Source: Megasphaera paucivorans
Lineage (GTDB): Bacteria > Bacillota > Negativicutes > Veillonellales > Megasphaeraceae
NCBI RefSeq assembly: GCF_900103535.1
Contig: NZ_FNHQ01000010.1
Location: forward strand, 22,839 to 86,838
Direction: 5' to 3'
DNA: 64,000 bases
Of the stretch, positions 33,324-43,984 are shown piece by piece. Within the stretch, counting starts at the first letter, position 1. Each line of letters starts with the position of its first letter. A program made the position numbers and the translations under genes. Under the pieces are notes generated by a model, which saw only the letters and a program-made list of their open reading frames with translations, did no database searches and was not told where the DNA came from.

Positions 33324-34970
33324 ATGGTCAAAATCCAAGATATAACGAATCATGCAGCCTATGAAGTAGAATATGGCACAACACTGCTGGATATCAGCAA
33401 GCAGTACTGTGCAGATTCAAAGACGCGTATTGCGTTGGCGCTGTTTAATAATCAAATGGTCGGACTGCAGACAAAGGTCATGACCGAGGGGACCGTGGAA
33501 TGGTTTTCCCTGGCGACGATCGAGGGCAATAATTGTATGCAGCGAACGGTTATTTTATTGCTTGTCAGAGCGGTTGCTGATTTATATCCGACGGGAAAGG
33601 TTTATGTCAAACATGCACTGAGAAAGGCGCTATATTGTGAACTCAGCATAGGACATACCATAACTGTCGAGGATGTACGGTCTATCAAACGGCGGATGCA
33701 GGAACTGGTGGAGCAGAACGTGGATATCCGACAAGTAACCGTTAGTGCGGAGACCGCTAAGGATATGTGTCTGAACCGTAATATGGAACGGGAGGCAAAC
33801 CTGTTAAGCCATGTAAATATTGATCATATTATGACCTACCAATGCGGACAGGTCTTTGACTATTATATGGGGCCGCTGCTGCCTGATATGGGATATGTTA
33901 CGATTTTTAATTTACGTTCGTATGCTCCCGGTGTTATTTTAGAATATCCTAAGGTGGATGCTCCTGAAGAATTGCCGGAATATATGGAAATTCCCAAATT
34001 AGCACGTGTTTTTTTGGAATCTGAAGAATGGGGACGCATCGTGCGATGTCAATATGTGTCTGATTTGAATAAGTATATTGAGGAAGGGTCTATTCAAGAT
34101 ATTGTGGATATGGCCGAGGCACTGCAGGAAAAGAAATTAGCTCAATTAGCTGATTTTATTGTAGAGCAGCGGCCTAAAATAAAAGTAGTCCTTATTGCCG
34201 GCCCTTCTTCAGCCGGGAAAACTACATTCTGCAAGCGTCTGGTTACGCAGCTCCGGGTTATAGGACTGCGGCCGGTACAGGTGTCATTGGATGATTATTT
34301 TTTAAATCGGGAGGATACACCGCGAAATAAAGACGGCAGCTATGATTTTGAATCGCTGCGGGCAATCGATGTGTCTTTATTTAATCAGCAGATCGATGCG
34401 CTCCATCAGGGGCATGAGGTTCATTTGGCACATTTTGATTTTGTCTCGGGACATCGGCGTTTTGATGAAAAAGTTACTGTTTTGGAGGAAGGCCAGCCTA
34501 TCGTTGTAGAAGGACTGCATGCGTTGAATGATTCCTTGACCTATATGCTGCCGCGCTATGAAAAAGTGAAAATATCGTTAGGCGTATTGACGCAGATCCG
34601 CATTAACGATCATAATCGCATATCGACGTCTGATACACGGATTTTGCGCCGCATGGTACGGGATCATCAATTCCGTGACCGCGGGCCGGATGCGACATTG
34701 GAAATATGGAGTGATGTGCGGGAAGGGGAAGAAAAAAATATATATCCCTATCAGGAAGATGCCGATACGATTTTTAATACGGCACTGCCCTATGAAATCG
34801 CCGCGTTAAAACCATATGCAGAACCATTATTGAAATCTATTACGCCGGACAGCCCGTATTATCACGAAGCGCAGCGTTTGTTGATGTTTTTATGGCCCTT
34901 TGAAGTTATTGATCAATCCATCGTTCCTGCCAATTCGTTGCTGCGCGAATTTTTAGGACAAAAAAGCTAG
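33324..34970 (+). CDS. Nucleoside kinase with TGS/threonyl-tRNA synthetase-like N-terminus
   Basis: A three-part protein of 548 residues that is common in Clostridia and Negativicutes. A TGS-like domain (residues 1-65) and a domain like the second additional domain of threonyl-tRNA synthetase (about 70-200) precede a uridine kinase/phosphoribulokinase domain (about 285-480) with the P-loop GPSSAGKTT near residue 292 and SLDDYFLNREDTP. It probably phosphorylates uridine or a related nucleoside. Why it carries synthetase-like domains is unknown. The spacing from the upstream palindrome suggests regulation of this gene. Confidence 0.87.
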   Translation: MVKIQDITNHAAYEVEYGTTLLDISKQYCADSKTRIALALFNNQMVGLQTKVMTEGTVEWFSLATIEGNNCMQRTVILLLVRAVADLYPTGKVYVKHALRKALYCELSIGHTITVEDVRSIKRRMQELVEQNVDIRQVTVSAETAKDMCLNRNMEREANLLSHVNIDHIMTYQCGQVFDYYMGPLLPDMGYVTIFNLRSYAPGVILEYPKVDAPEELPEYMEIPKLARVFLESEEWGRIVRCQYVSDLNKYIEEGSIQDIVDMAEALQEKKLAQLADFIVEQRPKIKVVLIAGPSSAGKTTFCKRLVTQLRVIGLRPVQVSLDDYFLNREDTPRNKDGSYDFESLRAIDVSLFNQQIDALHQGHEVHLAHFDFVSGHRRFDEKVTVLEEGQPIVVEGLHALNDSLTYMLPRYEKVKISLGVLTQIRINDHNRISTSDTRILRRMVRDHQFRDRGPDATLEIWSDVREGEEKNIYPYQEDADTIFNTALPYEIAALKPYAEPLLKSITPDSPYYHEAQRLLMFLWPFEVIDQSIVPANSLLREFLGQKS

Positions 34971-35001
34971 GCGGTAAACAATTGGCAGATGAAAAAAATC
35001 A

Positions 35002-35030
35002 TTGACAAAGCAAGGGTGTATCGATATAAT
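35002..35030 (+). promoter_or_regulatory. Full-consensus promoter of DUF177-rpmF
   Basis: -35 TTGACA (35002-35007), a 17-bp spacer, and -10 TATAAT (35025-35030): an exact sigma-70 consensus. Transcription would begin near 35037, leaving a leader of only about 12 nt before the ATG at 35049. This also rules out the longer in-frame reading from 34989. Confidence 0.85.
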
Positions 35031-35048
35031 AGTATAGTCGAGGTAGAA

Positions 35049-35552
35049 ATGATGAAACTACAAGTAGAACAAGCAATGAAAGAGGAAGGCAGAAAATTTC
35101 CTTTTTCTTTTATGGAACCAGCTGTCGCTTTCGGCGATGTAGCTGCTTTTTCTTGGAAGACTCATAATGTGGCTGTAGAGGGTTTGTTTTGGTTTGATGG
35201 ATGCCATTTGGTTATTCACGGAACCGTCCAGACCTCGGGAATATACCGTTGCGGCCGCTGCCTGACACCGGTATCGGTGGATCGGAAGGAAACCTTGTCT
35301 GAAGTCTATGGTACGGAAGCCGTGCTTCCAGAAGATGTGGAACCGTATAACGGGGAATACATTGATTTGACGAAGACAGTGAGAGAAACCTTGGTCCTCA
35401 GCGAACCAATGCGGGTCTTGTGCCGGCCCGATTGCAAAGGGCTTTGCCCGCAGTGCGGCGCTAACCTGAACGAAGGGCCTTGTAGTTGTCCTGATGACAG
35501 GATTGACCCAAGAATGGAAAAATTGGGTGAATTACTAAAATCAAATCGCTAA
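35049..35552 (+). CDS. DUF177 (YceD) family protein
   Basis: A 167-residue member of the DUF177/YceD family, typically encoded next to rpmF and linked to 23S rRNA accumulation. It has a CxxC pair in RCGRCLTP and a C-terminal zinc-ribbon-like CxxxCxxCxxN (CRPDCKGLCPQCGANLN), typical of the family. It uses ATG 35049 or 35052, since the exact-consensus promoter overlaps the longer frame. It lies 33 bp before rpmF, with which it is cotranscribed. Confidence 0.9.
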   Translation: MMKLQVEQAMKEEGRKFPFSFMEPAVAFGDVAAFSWKTHNVAVEGLFWFDGCHLVIHGTVQTSGIYRCGRCLTPVSVDRKETLSEVYGTEAVLPEDVEPYNGEYIDLTKTVRETLVLSEPMRVLCRPDCKGLCPQCGANLNEGPCSCPDDRIDPRMEKLGELLKSNR

Positions 35553-35585
35553 TACACGTACCATGATTTTAAGGAGGTGCAGAAC

Positions 35586-35771
35586 ATGGCAGTACCAAAA
35601 CGCAGATTATCGAAATGTCGTCGCGACCGTCGTCGTGCCAACTGGAAATTAACAGCACCGGGATATGTGGAATGCCCGCAGTGCCACGAAGCAATGTTGC
35701 CTCATCATGCATGCCCGTCTTGCGGCTTTTATAAAGGCAAGCAGGTTGTAGCCAACACTGCAGCTGAATAA
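35586..35771 (+). CDS. rpmF: 50S ribosomal protein L32
   Basis: A 61-residue large-subunit protein. The N-terminus ([19 protein letters not shown]) is a near-perfect L32 signature. The two CxxC pairs (CPQCHEA and CPSCGFY) mark the zinc-binding form. AAGGAGGTG lies eight or nine bases upstream of ATG 35586. It forms the classical yceD-rpmF pair and ends at a strong terminator. Confidence 0.97.
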   Translation: MAVPKRRLSKCRRDRRRANWKLTAPGYVECPQCHEAMLPHHACPSCGFYKGKQVVANTAAE

Positions 35772-35783
35772 GCTAAACAAAAA

Positions 35784-35808
35784 AGTGTGCCATGGGCACA
35801 CTTTTTTT
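35784..35808 (+). terminator. Terminator of rpmF
   Basis: Stem AGTGTGCC / GGCACACT followed by seven T residues. Confidence 0.9.
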
Positions 35809-35851
35809 GTTATGCAGATAGAGATAGTATATGCACTCTATCTGCATAACA
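35808..35851. repeat. Perfect 16-bp inverted repeat after rpmF
   Basis: Arms TGTTATGCAGATAGAG (35808-35823) and its exact complement (35836-35851) around a 12-nt loop. It directly follows the rpmF terminator but has no U-tract in either direction. Role unknown. Confidence 0.6.
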
Positions 35852-36006
35852 AAAAAATATCCGTCACGCCCGACGGTGAGGCAATACAGCAGGGCAGAGC
35901 GGGAAACATTGGTTGCCCGAAAATGATTTAGCATGGTATAATATATTATTGTGAATAATTTATTTATATTGATATAGAATGAAGCTGCTGCGGGGAGGAA
36001 AATTGT

Positions 36007-36507
36007 ATGCGTGCCATGGGAATAGATCCGGGGACGGCTAGATGCGGTTTTGGGATCGTTGATTCACAGGGCAGCCGTCTGCATCCTGTTACGTACGGTG
36101 TTATCGAAACGACGCCGGATCATACGGATGCGCAGCGCCTGGTCATGATTTATGACAGTTTAAATCGATTATATGAAACCTATCACCCTGATATTATCGG
36201 GGTGGAACAATTGTTTTTTAACCGCAACGTTACGACCGCTATTGCTGTAGGACAAGCCCGCGGCATTATTCTTCTGACGGCGCAGCAGGCAGGTATTACA
36301 TTACTGGAGTTTTCTCCTTTGCAGGTCAAACAAGGGGTTACCGGGTACGGACGGGCTACGAAAGATCAAGTCATTGATATGACGATGCGCCTTTTGAATA
36401 TTCGTGAGAAAATTAAGCCCGATGATGCGGCCGACGGATTAGCTATGGCCATTTATGCTTTATATTCCAATCATTCGCAAAGCTTGAAAAGGACGGTTCA
36501 ATTATGA
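36007..36507 (+). CDS. ruvC: Holliday junction resolvase RuvC
   Basis: The endonuclease that cuts Holliday junctions in homologous recombination; 166 residues. Acidic catalytic residues lie in GIDPGTARCGFG, GVEQLFF and the C-terminal PDDAADGLAMAIYAL, matching the RNase H-like fold. It overlaps ruvA by four bases (ATGA), and ruvA-ruvB follow, giving the complete RuvCAB set. The start ATG follows GGGGAGG. Confidence 0.96.
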   Translation: MRAMGIDPGTARCGFGIVDSQGSRLHPVTYGVIETTPDHTDAQRLVMIYDSLNRLYETYHPDIIGVEQLFFNRNVTTAIAVGQARGIILLTAQQAGITLLEFSPLQVKQGVTGYGRATKDQVIDMTMRLLNIREKIKPDDAADGLAMAIYALYSNHSQSLKRTVQL

Positions 36508-37106
36508 TAGGGTATGTAAAAGGTGTTGTGACTCATATTTTTATCGACTCTTGTTTTGTGGATGTTCATGGAGTCGGCTATCGGGTATACATTCCCGGGT
36601 CGACAATGGAAAAACTGACGATTGGCCGGGAAATGCTGCTGTTTACCTATATGAGCGTACGGGAGGATGCAATCCTGCTGTATGGATTCCAAAGTCAGGA
36701 TGAATATGACTTATTTATGCTTCTGGTAGGGGTAAATAAAGTGGGTCCCAAGGTTGCCTTGGGGATCATGAGTGCTATTCGTCCCGAAAGTTTCCGCATG
36801 GCTGTACGGCAGAAGAATATAGCGGTGCTTACTAAACTCCCTGGTATCGGGAAAAAAACAGCAGAACGCTTGATTTTAGAATTACAGGATAAGATAGGCA
36901 AACTGGACCGCGAAGATAGTATTGGCGATATGCCCATGGAGGGTGTGGTTCCGCAGGGGATTGCACAAGAAACATTGGCGGCGCTGACAAGTTTAGGCTA
37001 TTCTTCGCAGGAAGTACTGCCGGCAATAGAAGAAAATGTGCAGCAATGTACAACCGTAGAAGAATTACTGAAAAAAGTATTGCGTGTTTTGGGAAGCGGG
37101 AGGTAG
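36504..37106 (+). CDS. ruvA: Holliday junction branch migration protein RuvA
   Basis: The junction-binding subunit that loads RuvB; 200 residues. It begins with the OB-fold (MIGYVKGVVTHI), followed by a helix-hairpin-helix pair (VGVNKVGPKVALGIMS; LTKLPGIGKKTAERLILEL) and the C-terminal domain that contacts RuvB (LTSLGYSSQEV). It starts inside the ruvC stop codon and ends three bases before ruvB, so translation of the set is coupled. Confidence 0.96.
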   Translation: MIGYVKGVVTHIFIDSCFVDVHGVGYRVYIPGSTMEKLTIGREMLLFTYMSVREDAILLYGFQSQDEYDLFMLLVGVNKVGPKVALGIMSAIRPESFRMAVRQKNIAVLTKLPGIGKKTAERLILELQDKIGKLDREDSIGDMPMEGVVPQGIAQETLAALTSLGYSSQEVLPAIEENVQQCTTVEELLKKVLRVLGSGR

Positions 37107-37109
37107 AAC

Positions 37110-38135
37110 ATGGAAGATCGTATTGTAGAAACAGAAGCACTAGTCGGTGATTCTTGGCAATACAGCTTACGGCCTCATTATTTTAAAGAATATATTGGGC
37201 AGGACAAAGTCAAGGCAAACCTGATGGTATTTATTCAAGCAGCAAAAGAACGCAAAGAAGCATTGGATCATGTGCTGCTTTACGGACCGCCGGGTTTGGG
37301 AAAAACCACCATGGCAGGAATTATTGCCAATGAACTGGGCGTCAATCTGCGGATCACTTCCGGACCGGCGATTGAAAGACCTGGGGACTTAGCTGCTCTG
37401 TTAACAAATTTGCAAGAACGGGATTTACTTTTTATAGATGAGATACATCGGTTATCTCATAGTGTTGAAGAAGTATTATATGCGGCAATGGAGGATTATG
37501 CACTGGATATCGTCATCGGCAAAGGACCCAGCGCACGTTCTGTGCGCATTGATTTACCGCCGTTTACACTGGTAGGTGCGACCACACAGGTAGGCCGTCT
37601 GGCTCCGCCTTTGCGGGACCGGTTCGGCGTTATTTGCCGCTTGGAATTTTATAAACCGGAAGATCTGGTTCTTATTATCAAGCGAACGGCAGAAATTTTG
37701 GATATTGCTGTGGATAATCAGGGAGCGCTGGAAATTGCCCGCCGGTCGCGGGGAACCCCGCGGATAGCCAATCGGTTACTCAAGAGAGTGCGCGATTTTG
37801 CGCAGGTATCGGGATCCCATGTCATTAGTGATGCCTTAGCGGCATCGGCATTGGACCGATTGGAAGTGGATTGCTGTGGATTAGATCGTACAGATCGCAG
37901 AGTACTGCAAGTCATTATCGAAAAGTTTTCAGGCGGTCCGGTTGGTCTTGATACGATTGCAGCAGCGATCAGCGAGTCCGTGGATGCTGTAGAAGATGTG
38001 TATGAACCATTTCTTATGCAACTGGGGTTTTTAAATCGGACGCCCCGGGGCCGTATCGTTACGGAAGCGGCATATCGGCATCTGGGACTGCCTGTGCCGA
38101 AACACGAGGATACGTCGTCCGTACCCTTATTTTGA
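37110..38135 (+). CDS. ruvB: Holliday junction helicase RuvB
   Basis: The AAA+ motor of branch migration; 341 residues, as expected. It has the RuvB N-terminus ([16 protein letters not shown]), Walker [11 protein letters not shown], Walker [11 protein letters not shown], sensor [18 protein letters not shown] and the C-terminal winged helix ([17 protein letters not shown]). It follows ruvA directly. Confidence 0.97.
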   Translation: MEDRIVETEALVGDSWQYSLRPHYFKEYIGQDKVKANLMVFIQAAKERKEALDHVLLYGPPGLGKTTMAGIIANELGVNLRITSGPAIERPGDLAALLTNLQERDLLFIDEIHRLSHSVEEVLYAAMEDYALDIVIGKGPSARSVRIDLPPFTLVGATTQVGRLAPPLRDRFGVICRLEFYKPEDLVLIIKRTAEILDIAVDNQGALEIARRSRGTPRIANRLLKRVRDFAQVSGSHVISDALAASALDRLEVDCCGLDRTDRRVLQVIIEKFSGGPVGLDTIAAAISESVDAVEDVYEPFLMQLGFLNRTPRGRIVTEAAYRHLGLPVPKHEDTSSVPLF

Positions 38136-38147
38136 GGAGATGTTAGC

Positions 38148-38363
38148 ATGGCCAGAATGCTTATTGTTATCGGCATATTATGCATAGCGGCAGGCCTTGG
38201 CTGGATGTTTCTTGACCAAGTCGGCTTAAGCCGGCTGCTGGGTCATTTGCCAGGCGATCTTAATTTTACCAAGGGGAATGTATCATTTCATTTTCCTGTT
38301 GTGACCTGTATTATTATTAGTGTTATCTTAACGGTTCTTTTAAATGTATTTTTTCACCGATAA
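38148..38363 (+). CDS. DUF2905 family small membrane protein
   Basis: A 71-residue protein with two membrane helices (about residues 4-22 and 50-68) joined by the family motif GHLPGDLNF. DUF2905 proteins are often found next to ruvB in Firmicutes, and their function is unknown. It is 12 bp after ruvB with a GAGGAG ribosome site, so it belongs to the same operon. Confidence 0.88.
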   Translation: MARMLIVIGILCIAAGLGWMFLDQVGLSRLLGHLPGDLNFTKGNVSFHFPVVTCIIISVILTVLLNVFFHR

Positions 38364-38395
38364 ATTATAGATATAGTAACAGGAGGTATATAGGT

Positions 38396-39628
38396 ATGTG
38401 GCGGCAAAGACTCCTTCGCATGACCGCAGCGGCAACTGTTTTTTTATGTATGACCGCTTCTGTTCTGGCTTCTGGTACAGGGCCGGTTGTATGTATCGGG
38501 ATCAAGGAAGGGCAGAACTCGACATCGGTCAGCGGAACCAGTGATATGATATTGTATAAAAATGGAACGGTTTGGAAAAAAATAAGGGCCTATACTCCTG
38601 TTGCCGTGACCTATCAGAATGGGGCACTTGCTGTCAGCGGCAGCTTAGCGGAATCGGTTACGATCGAACCTGCTAAAAATAATGGGACCGCTGTGTTGAT
38701 GGTAGGCAATCGGCCGTACCGGGGGGATATACGACTGATCAAGTCGCCGGGCCGGTGGGGGATGACGGTTATTAACGAAGTTCCTTTGGAATATTATCTC
38801 TATGGCGTGGTAGGCAGTGAAATGTCTTCCTCCTGGGCACCGGAGGCGTTGAAAGCGCAATCGGTGGCGGCTCGGACATATGCGGTAGCACATAAAGGAT
38901 ATTTTATAAAACGCGGATTTGATATGACTAATGACACCAGCAGTCAGGCCTATGGCGGCGTTCTTGCAGAATCGCCGGCTATTAAGCAGGCGGTAGATGC
39001 TACGCGCGGAGAAATACTAACATACGGCGGACGACCTATTGATGCTTTATTTTCTGCCTCGGGCGGAGGATATACGGAGCACAGTGAAAATGTTTGGGGC
39101 AGTACGGTCCCGTATTTGCGCGGCGTGTATGATGACAGTAGTAAAATGCCGGATTACCGCTGGCAAGTTACTACGACGGCTGCCGATATGGAACGCAAAC
39201 TCAGAGCGGCCGGCAAAGATGTGGGAACGATCCGGGCCATTGTGCTGACTCCCTTGAAGAAACGGCCGATTACGGCTGCCGACAGAGGAATATCAGGCAG
39301 AGTCACCTCGATGGTCGTTATTGGGACGAAAGGACAAGTCCGCGTGACGGGGAATTCTTTCCAGCAAATTTTCGGCTTGAAGAGTACCCTTTTTGATTTT
39401 TATCAGGGTGCCGGAGTACCCGGAGATATTGACACGTTCAGGACTCCCCTGCGCAATACGATGTTCACTATAAAAAATGCATTTCCCATCATGATCTATG
39501 GCTATGGATGGGGACATGGACTGGGAATGAGCCAGTGGGGGGCTAACCAGATGGGCAGAGAAAACATCAGTTATCAAACGATTTTATATCATTATTATAG
39601 TAATACAAAATTAGAAAAGTTATATTAG
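38396..39628 (+). CDS. SpoIID/LytB domain protein
   Basis: A secreted protein of 410 residues with an N-terminal signal peptide (about residues 1-26, cleavage near VLA-S). The SpoIID/LytB domain follows (NEVPLEYYLYGVVGSEM; APEALKAQSVAARTYA; SSQAYGG; YPFS-like FSASGGGYTEHSENVWG). Relatives cleave peptidoglycan glycan strands as lytic transglycosylases or enhance amidase activity. It lies between DUF2905 and queA, as in many Clostridia. Sporulation is not implied; non-sporing relatives have it too. Confidence 0.88.
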   Translation: MWRQRLLRMTAAATVFLCMTASVLASGTGPVVCIGIKEGQNSTSVSGTSDMILYKNGTVWKKIRAYTPVAVTYQNGALAVSGSLAESVTIEPAKNNGTAVLMVGNRPYRGDIRLIKSPGRWGMTVINEVPLEYYLYGVVGSEMSSSWAPEALKAQSVAARTYAVAHKGYFIKRGFDMTNDTSSQAYGGVLAESPAIKQAVDATRGEILTYGGRPIDALFSASGGGYTEHSENVWGSTVPYLRGVYDDSSKMPDYRWQVTTTAADMERKLRAAGKDVGTIRAIVLTPLKKRPITAADRGISGRVTSMVVIGTKGQVRVTGNSFQQIFGLKSTLFDFYQGAGVPGDIDTFRTPLRNTMFTIKNAFPIMIYGYGWGHGLGMSQWGANQMGRENISYQTILYHYYSNTKLEKLY

Positions 39629-39643
39629 GAAGAAGGATTTAAA

Positions 39644-40663
39644 GTGAAATTAAGCGATTTTACCTATGAGCTGCCGAAGGAATTGATTGCGCAGCATCCG
39701 GCTGAACCACGAGATCATGCTCGGCTGATGGTATATGATAAAAAAACGGGTGATGTAGCACACCACTATTTTTATGATTTAGTCGACGAATTGCAGTCAG
39801 GAGATGTCCTTGTTTTCAACGACTCCAAGGTCATTCCTGCCCGCCTTTTCGGACATCGCATTCCTACGGGCGGAAAAGTAGAAGTACTCCTGTTGACTCC
39901 CTGCGGAGAAGATACCTGGGAGGTATTGGTAAAACCGGGGAAAAAGGCCTTGCCGGGTACGCAGCTTGCATTCGAAGGCGGAATGACGGCAGATATATTG
40001 GATAAAACCGATTTTGGCGGACGGATTGTGAAATTTAACTATGACGGCGTGTTTGACGATATTATTGATACTATTGGAGAAATGCCGCTGCCGCCGTATA
40101 TTCATGAAAAATTGGAAGACAAAGAGCAATACCAGACGGTCTATGCCCGTGAAAAAGGTTCTGCCGCAGCTCCTACGGCAGGACTGCACTTTACAGAGGA
40201 ACTTTTGAAAAAAATACGGGATAAAGGCGTGCAGGAAGTATTTGTTACGCTGCATGTGGGATTGGGTACTTTCCGGCCAGTGGAAGAGGAAAATATCGAA
40301 GATCATGAAATGCACAGTGAATTTTACAGCATTACACCCGAAGCGGCGGCAGTTGTGAATCGGGCTAAAATGGAAGGCAGACGTGTTATTGCGGTAGGGA
40401 CCACCTCCATTCGTACGTTGGAAAGTGCGGGAACCTCCGGAGAACTCAAGGCGGGTTCCGGCTGGACGAATATTTTTATCTATCCGGGATTTACGTTTCA
40501 TATCGTCGATGCCCTGGTCACTAATTTCCATCTTCCGGAATCGACGCTGCTGATGTTGATCAGTGCCTTATCGGAACGGGAAAAGATATTGAAAGCATAT
40601 GAAATCGCCGTACAGGAACAGTATCGCTTCTTTAGTTTTGGCGATGCTATGTTTATACGATAA
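39644..40663 (+). CDS. queA: tRNA queuosine synthesis transferase QueA
   Basis: S-adenosylmethionine:tRNA ribosyltransferase-isomerase of 339 residues. It converts preQ1 in tRNA to epoxyqueuosine using SAM as ribose donor. Typical motifs are [42 protein letters not shown] and [12 protein letters not shown]. The start is GTG 39644 with AGGAAGAAGG upstream. It is paired with tgt, 12 bp downstream. Confidence 0.96.
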   Translation: MKLSDFTYELPKELIAQHPAEPRDHARLMVYDKKTGDVAHHYFYDLVDELQSGDVLVFNDSKVIPARLFGHRIPTGGKVEVLLLTPCGEDTWEVLVKPGKKALPGTQLAFEGGMTADILDKTDFGGRIVKFNYDGVFDDIIDTIGEMPLPPYIHEKLEDKEQYQTVYAREKGSAAAPTAGLHFTEELLKKIRDKGVQEVFVTLHVGLGTFRPVEEENIEDHEMHSEFYSITPEAAAVVNRAKMEGRRVIAVGTTSIRTLESAGTSGELKAGSGWTNIFIYPGFTFHIVDALVTNFHLPESTLLMLISALSEREKILKAYEIAVQEQYRFFSFGDAMFIR

Positions 40664-41782
<1,119 letters not shown>

Positions 41783-41832
41783 ATTATATTCATTTTGTAT
41801 ATAGATATTATGTGTTTTAGGAGGTGAAAAGA

Positions 41833-42141
41833 GTGGAAGAATTGATAAACAGTATGGGCGACTTCGGTGCCATGTGGCCGATTCTCTTGATGATGGTTAT
41901 TTTTTATTTCTTGTTGTACCGACCGCAGAAAAAGCAGCAGAAGCATCGTCAGCAAATGTTGGACAGCTTGAAAAAGGGTGCTAAGGTAATTACTGTTGGC
42001 GGTATTTACGGAACCATTGAGACCTTGGATGAAAAAACAGCAACTCTCCGTATTTCCGAAAAGGTTGAAATCAAGGTCACACGCAGTGCTATCAATCAGG
42101 TGTTAGGTAAGGATAGTGAAGATGCCGAAAATGATAAGTAA
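41833..42141 (+). CDS. yajC: Preprotein translocase accessory protein YajC
   Basis: A 102-residue single-span membrane protein that associates with SecDF. The membrane helix (about residues 15-33) ends in the typical FLLYRPQKKQQK. A C-terminal soluble part with the VGGIYGTIETLDEKTATLRI pattern follows. GTG 41833, eight bases after AGGAGG, is the start; the longer reading from 41824 starts inside the ribosome site. secD is not next, because a folate gene is inserted between them. Confidence 0.92.
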   Translation: MEELINSMGDFGAMWPILLMMVIFYFLLYRPQKKQQKHRQQMLDSLKKGAKVITVGGIYGTIETLDEKTATLRISEKVEIKVTRSAINQVLGKDSEDAENDK

Positions 42142-42700
42142 AAAACAACTTAGAAAAGCCATTACAGCACGTCTTGGAGAAATATCTCAGGAAGAACAAG
42201 CTAAAGAAAGCAAGGCTGTTTGTTCCCGTATTGCGGTATTGCCGCAGTACAAAAAGGCGCAGCGGATCATGGCATTTTTGAGTATGCCCGGAGAGGTATG
42301 CCTGGACTCCCTATTGGACCAGGCAATCCGGGAAGGGCGGCACGTATATGTGCCGCGATGCTTGTCTCGCGGAGTTATGGAGGCGGTCCGGCTGGATTCC
42401 GTAACAACAGCCGTAAACGGAGAATATGGTATACGGACAGCGCCGGCGGAAAGTCCTGCTGCCAGTCCGGATACATTGGATTTGATACTTGTTCCAGGCG
42501 TGGCTTTTGACGAAGATGGGCGGCGGCTCGGACATGGGGCTGCTTTTTATGACCGTTTTTTGCCAAAAGCACAGCAAGCCAGCTGGGTCGGCATTGCCTG
42601 GGATATGCAAATAGTACCGGTCGTTCCTGAAGAAGCACATGATGTGTGTATTCCTTTCATTTTAACGGAACAACGGTATATTATTACACATTGGAAATAA
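42122..42700 (+). CDS. fau: 5-formyltetrahydrofolate cyclo-ligase
   Basis: Converts 5-formyl-THF to 5,10-methenyl-THF with ATP; 192 residues. It has the N-terminal SKKQLRKAITARL, the MTHFS core with VPGVAFDEDGRRLGHGAAFYDRFL (split over about residues 118-141), and a C-terminal domain. It overlaps yajC by 20 bases and lies 27 bp upstream of secD, so it is embedded in the sec operon. ATG 42122 is chosen, with ATG 42116 and 42131 also possible. Confidence 0.9.
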   Translation: MPKMISKKQLRKAITARLGEISQEEQAKESKAVCSRIAVLPQYKKAQRIMAFLSMPGEVCLDSLLDQAIREGRHVYVPRCLSRGVMEAVRLDSVTTAVNGEYGIRTAPAESPAASPDTLDLILVPGVAFDEDGRRLGHGAAFYDRFLPKAQQASWVGIAWDMQIVPVVPEEAHDVCIPFILTEQRYIITHWK

Positions 42701-42730
42701 AGTTAGTATTTCCCAAGAGGGGGGATATTG

Positions 42731-43984
42731 TTGCGGACTCGTAACATGGTAAAGTTTTTTGGCGCAGTCATTATTATTTTGGCTGCATTTATTACATTTA
42801 TTTATCCGCTTGCCAATTCTATCAAGCAAGGCCTTGATTTGCAGGGCGGCACGCATATTGTGCTGGAAGCGGTGGATACGCCGGATGCACCGGTCACGGA
42901 GGATTCACTCAACCGTGTCGTTACTATTATTGAAAGGCGTATCAACGAAATGGGCTTGACGGAACCTATCGTGCAGAAGGAAGGGGCCCGCAGGGTCATT
43001 GTAGAGCTGCCTGGTGAAAAGGATCCGCAAAAGGCGATTGAAACAATCGGCAAAACCGCTGTCCTGGAATTTAAAGATGAAAGCGGAGCAACGCGTATAA
43101 CCGGCAAAGATTTGAAAACGGCAAAAGAACAAATTGATAACGGTAAGAAAAACGTTGTTGCTATCGAATTTACGGATGAAGGTGCCAAGAAGTTTGCCGA
43201 CTTGACAGCATCCAATGTGGGACACCAGATTTCGATCCTGCTTGATGGACAGGTATTGACTTCCCCTGTTGTTAACGAAGCCATCACCGGCGGTAAAGCC
43301 GTCATTACCGGCAGTAAAACGTTGGAGGATGCAAAAAATCTGGCTATTTTACTTCGGTCCGGGGCTCTTCCCGTTAAGGTCCAAGTATTGGAAGTACGGA
43401 CGATTGGGCCAAGTTTGGGTCAGGATTCTAAGATAAAGAGTGAAAAGGCGTTTGCTATCGGCATCGTTCTTATCATGATTTTCCTTGTTGCCATTTACCG
43501 GGTATCCGGGTTGGTAGCCAACGTTGCATTACTGGTATATATTATGATTTTATTGGCGATCCTGAAGTATCTGAATGCGACACTGACACTTCCTGGAATT
43601 GCCGGTATTATCTTATCAATGGGATTTGCTGTAGATGCCAATATTCTTATTTTTGAACGATTTAAGGAAGAGGTATTGATCGGAAAAAGTCTGCGAACGT
43701 CGATGGAGGCGGGATTCAGACGTGCTTTCAGTACTATTCTGGATGCCAACGTATCTGTTATGATTGCGGCTATTGTTCTCATTGTGATGGGGTCCGGTAC
43801 TGTAAAAGGATTTGCCGTCAACTTGGCGTTAGGTATTGTTGTCAGTATGTTTACAGCAATTTTGGTTAGTCGTTCACTGTTGACATGGTTCATTAATACC
43901 GGTCTTATCACGAATCCCTGGTTTTATGGTTTAAACCGTAAACTGACGGCCGAATCGGAAGCAAAAAAGGGGGGACGGGCATGA
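42731..43984 (+). CDS. secD: Protein translocase subunit SecD
   Basis: An inner-membrane protein that with SecF uses the proton motive force to aid late steps of protein export; 417 residues. An N-terminal helix (about 9-27), GLDLQGGTHIVLEA, a periplasmic P1 domain, and six C-terminal helices with GFAVDANILIFERFKEE are all in place. Two adjacent TTG codons (42728, 42731) could start it after AGAGGGGGG. The stop overlaps the secF start (ATGA). Confidence 0.95.
   Translation: MRTRNMVKFFGAVIIILAAFITFIYPLANSIKQGLDLQGGTHIVLEAVDTPDAPVTEDSLNRVVTIIERRINEMGLTEPIVQKEGARRVIVELPGEKDPQKAIETIGKTAVLEFKDESGATRITGKDLKTAKEQIDNGKKNVVAIEFTDEGAKKFADLTASNVGHQISILLDGQVLTSPVVNEAITGGKAVITGSKTLEDAKNLAILLRSGALPVKVQVLEVRTIGPSLGQDSKIKSEKAFAIGIVLIMIFLVAIYRVSGLVANVALLVYIMILLAILKYLNATLTLPGIAGIILSMGFAVDANILIFERFKEEVLIGKSLRTSMEAGFRRAFSTILDANVSVMIAAIVLIVMGSGTVKGFAVNLALGIVVSMFTAILVSRSLLTWFINTGLITNPWFYGLNRKLTAESEAKKGGRA

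Noticed and set aside
34989..35048. Longer start for the DUF177 gene at 34989
   Set aside because: The exact-consensus promoter lies inside this extension and the ribosome site GAGG is at 35040.
39797..40531. Long antisense reading frame (244 codons) opposite queA
   Set aside because: It lies wholly inside a well-supported queA gene, lacks a ribosome site and family resemblance, and is a shadow frame.
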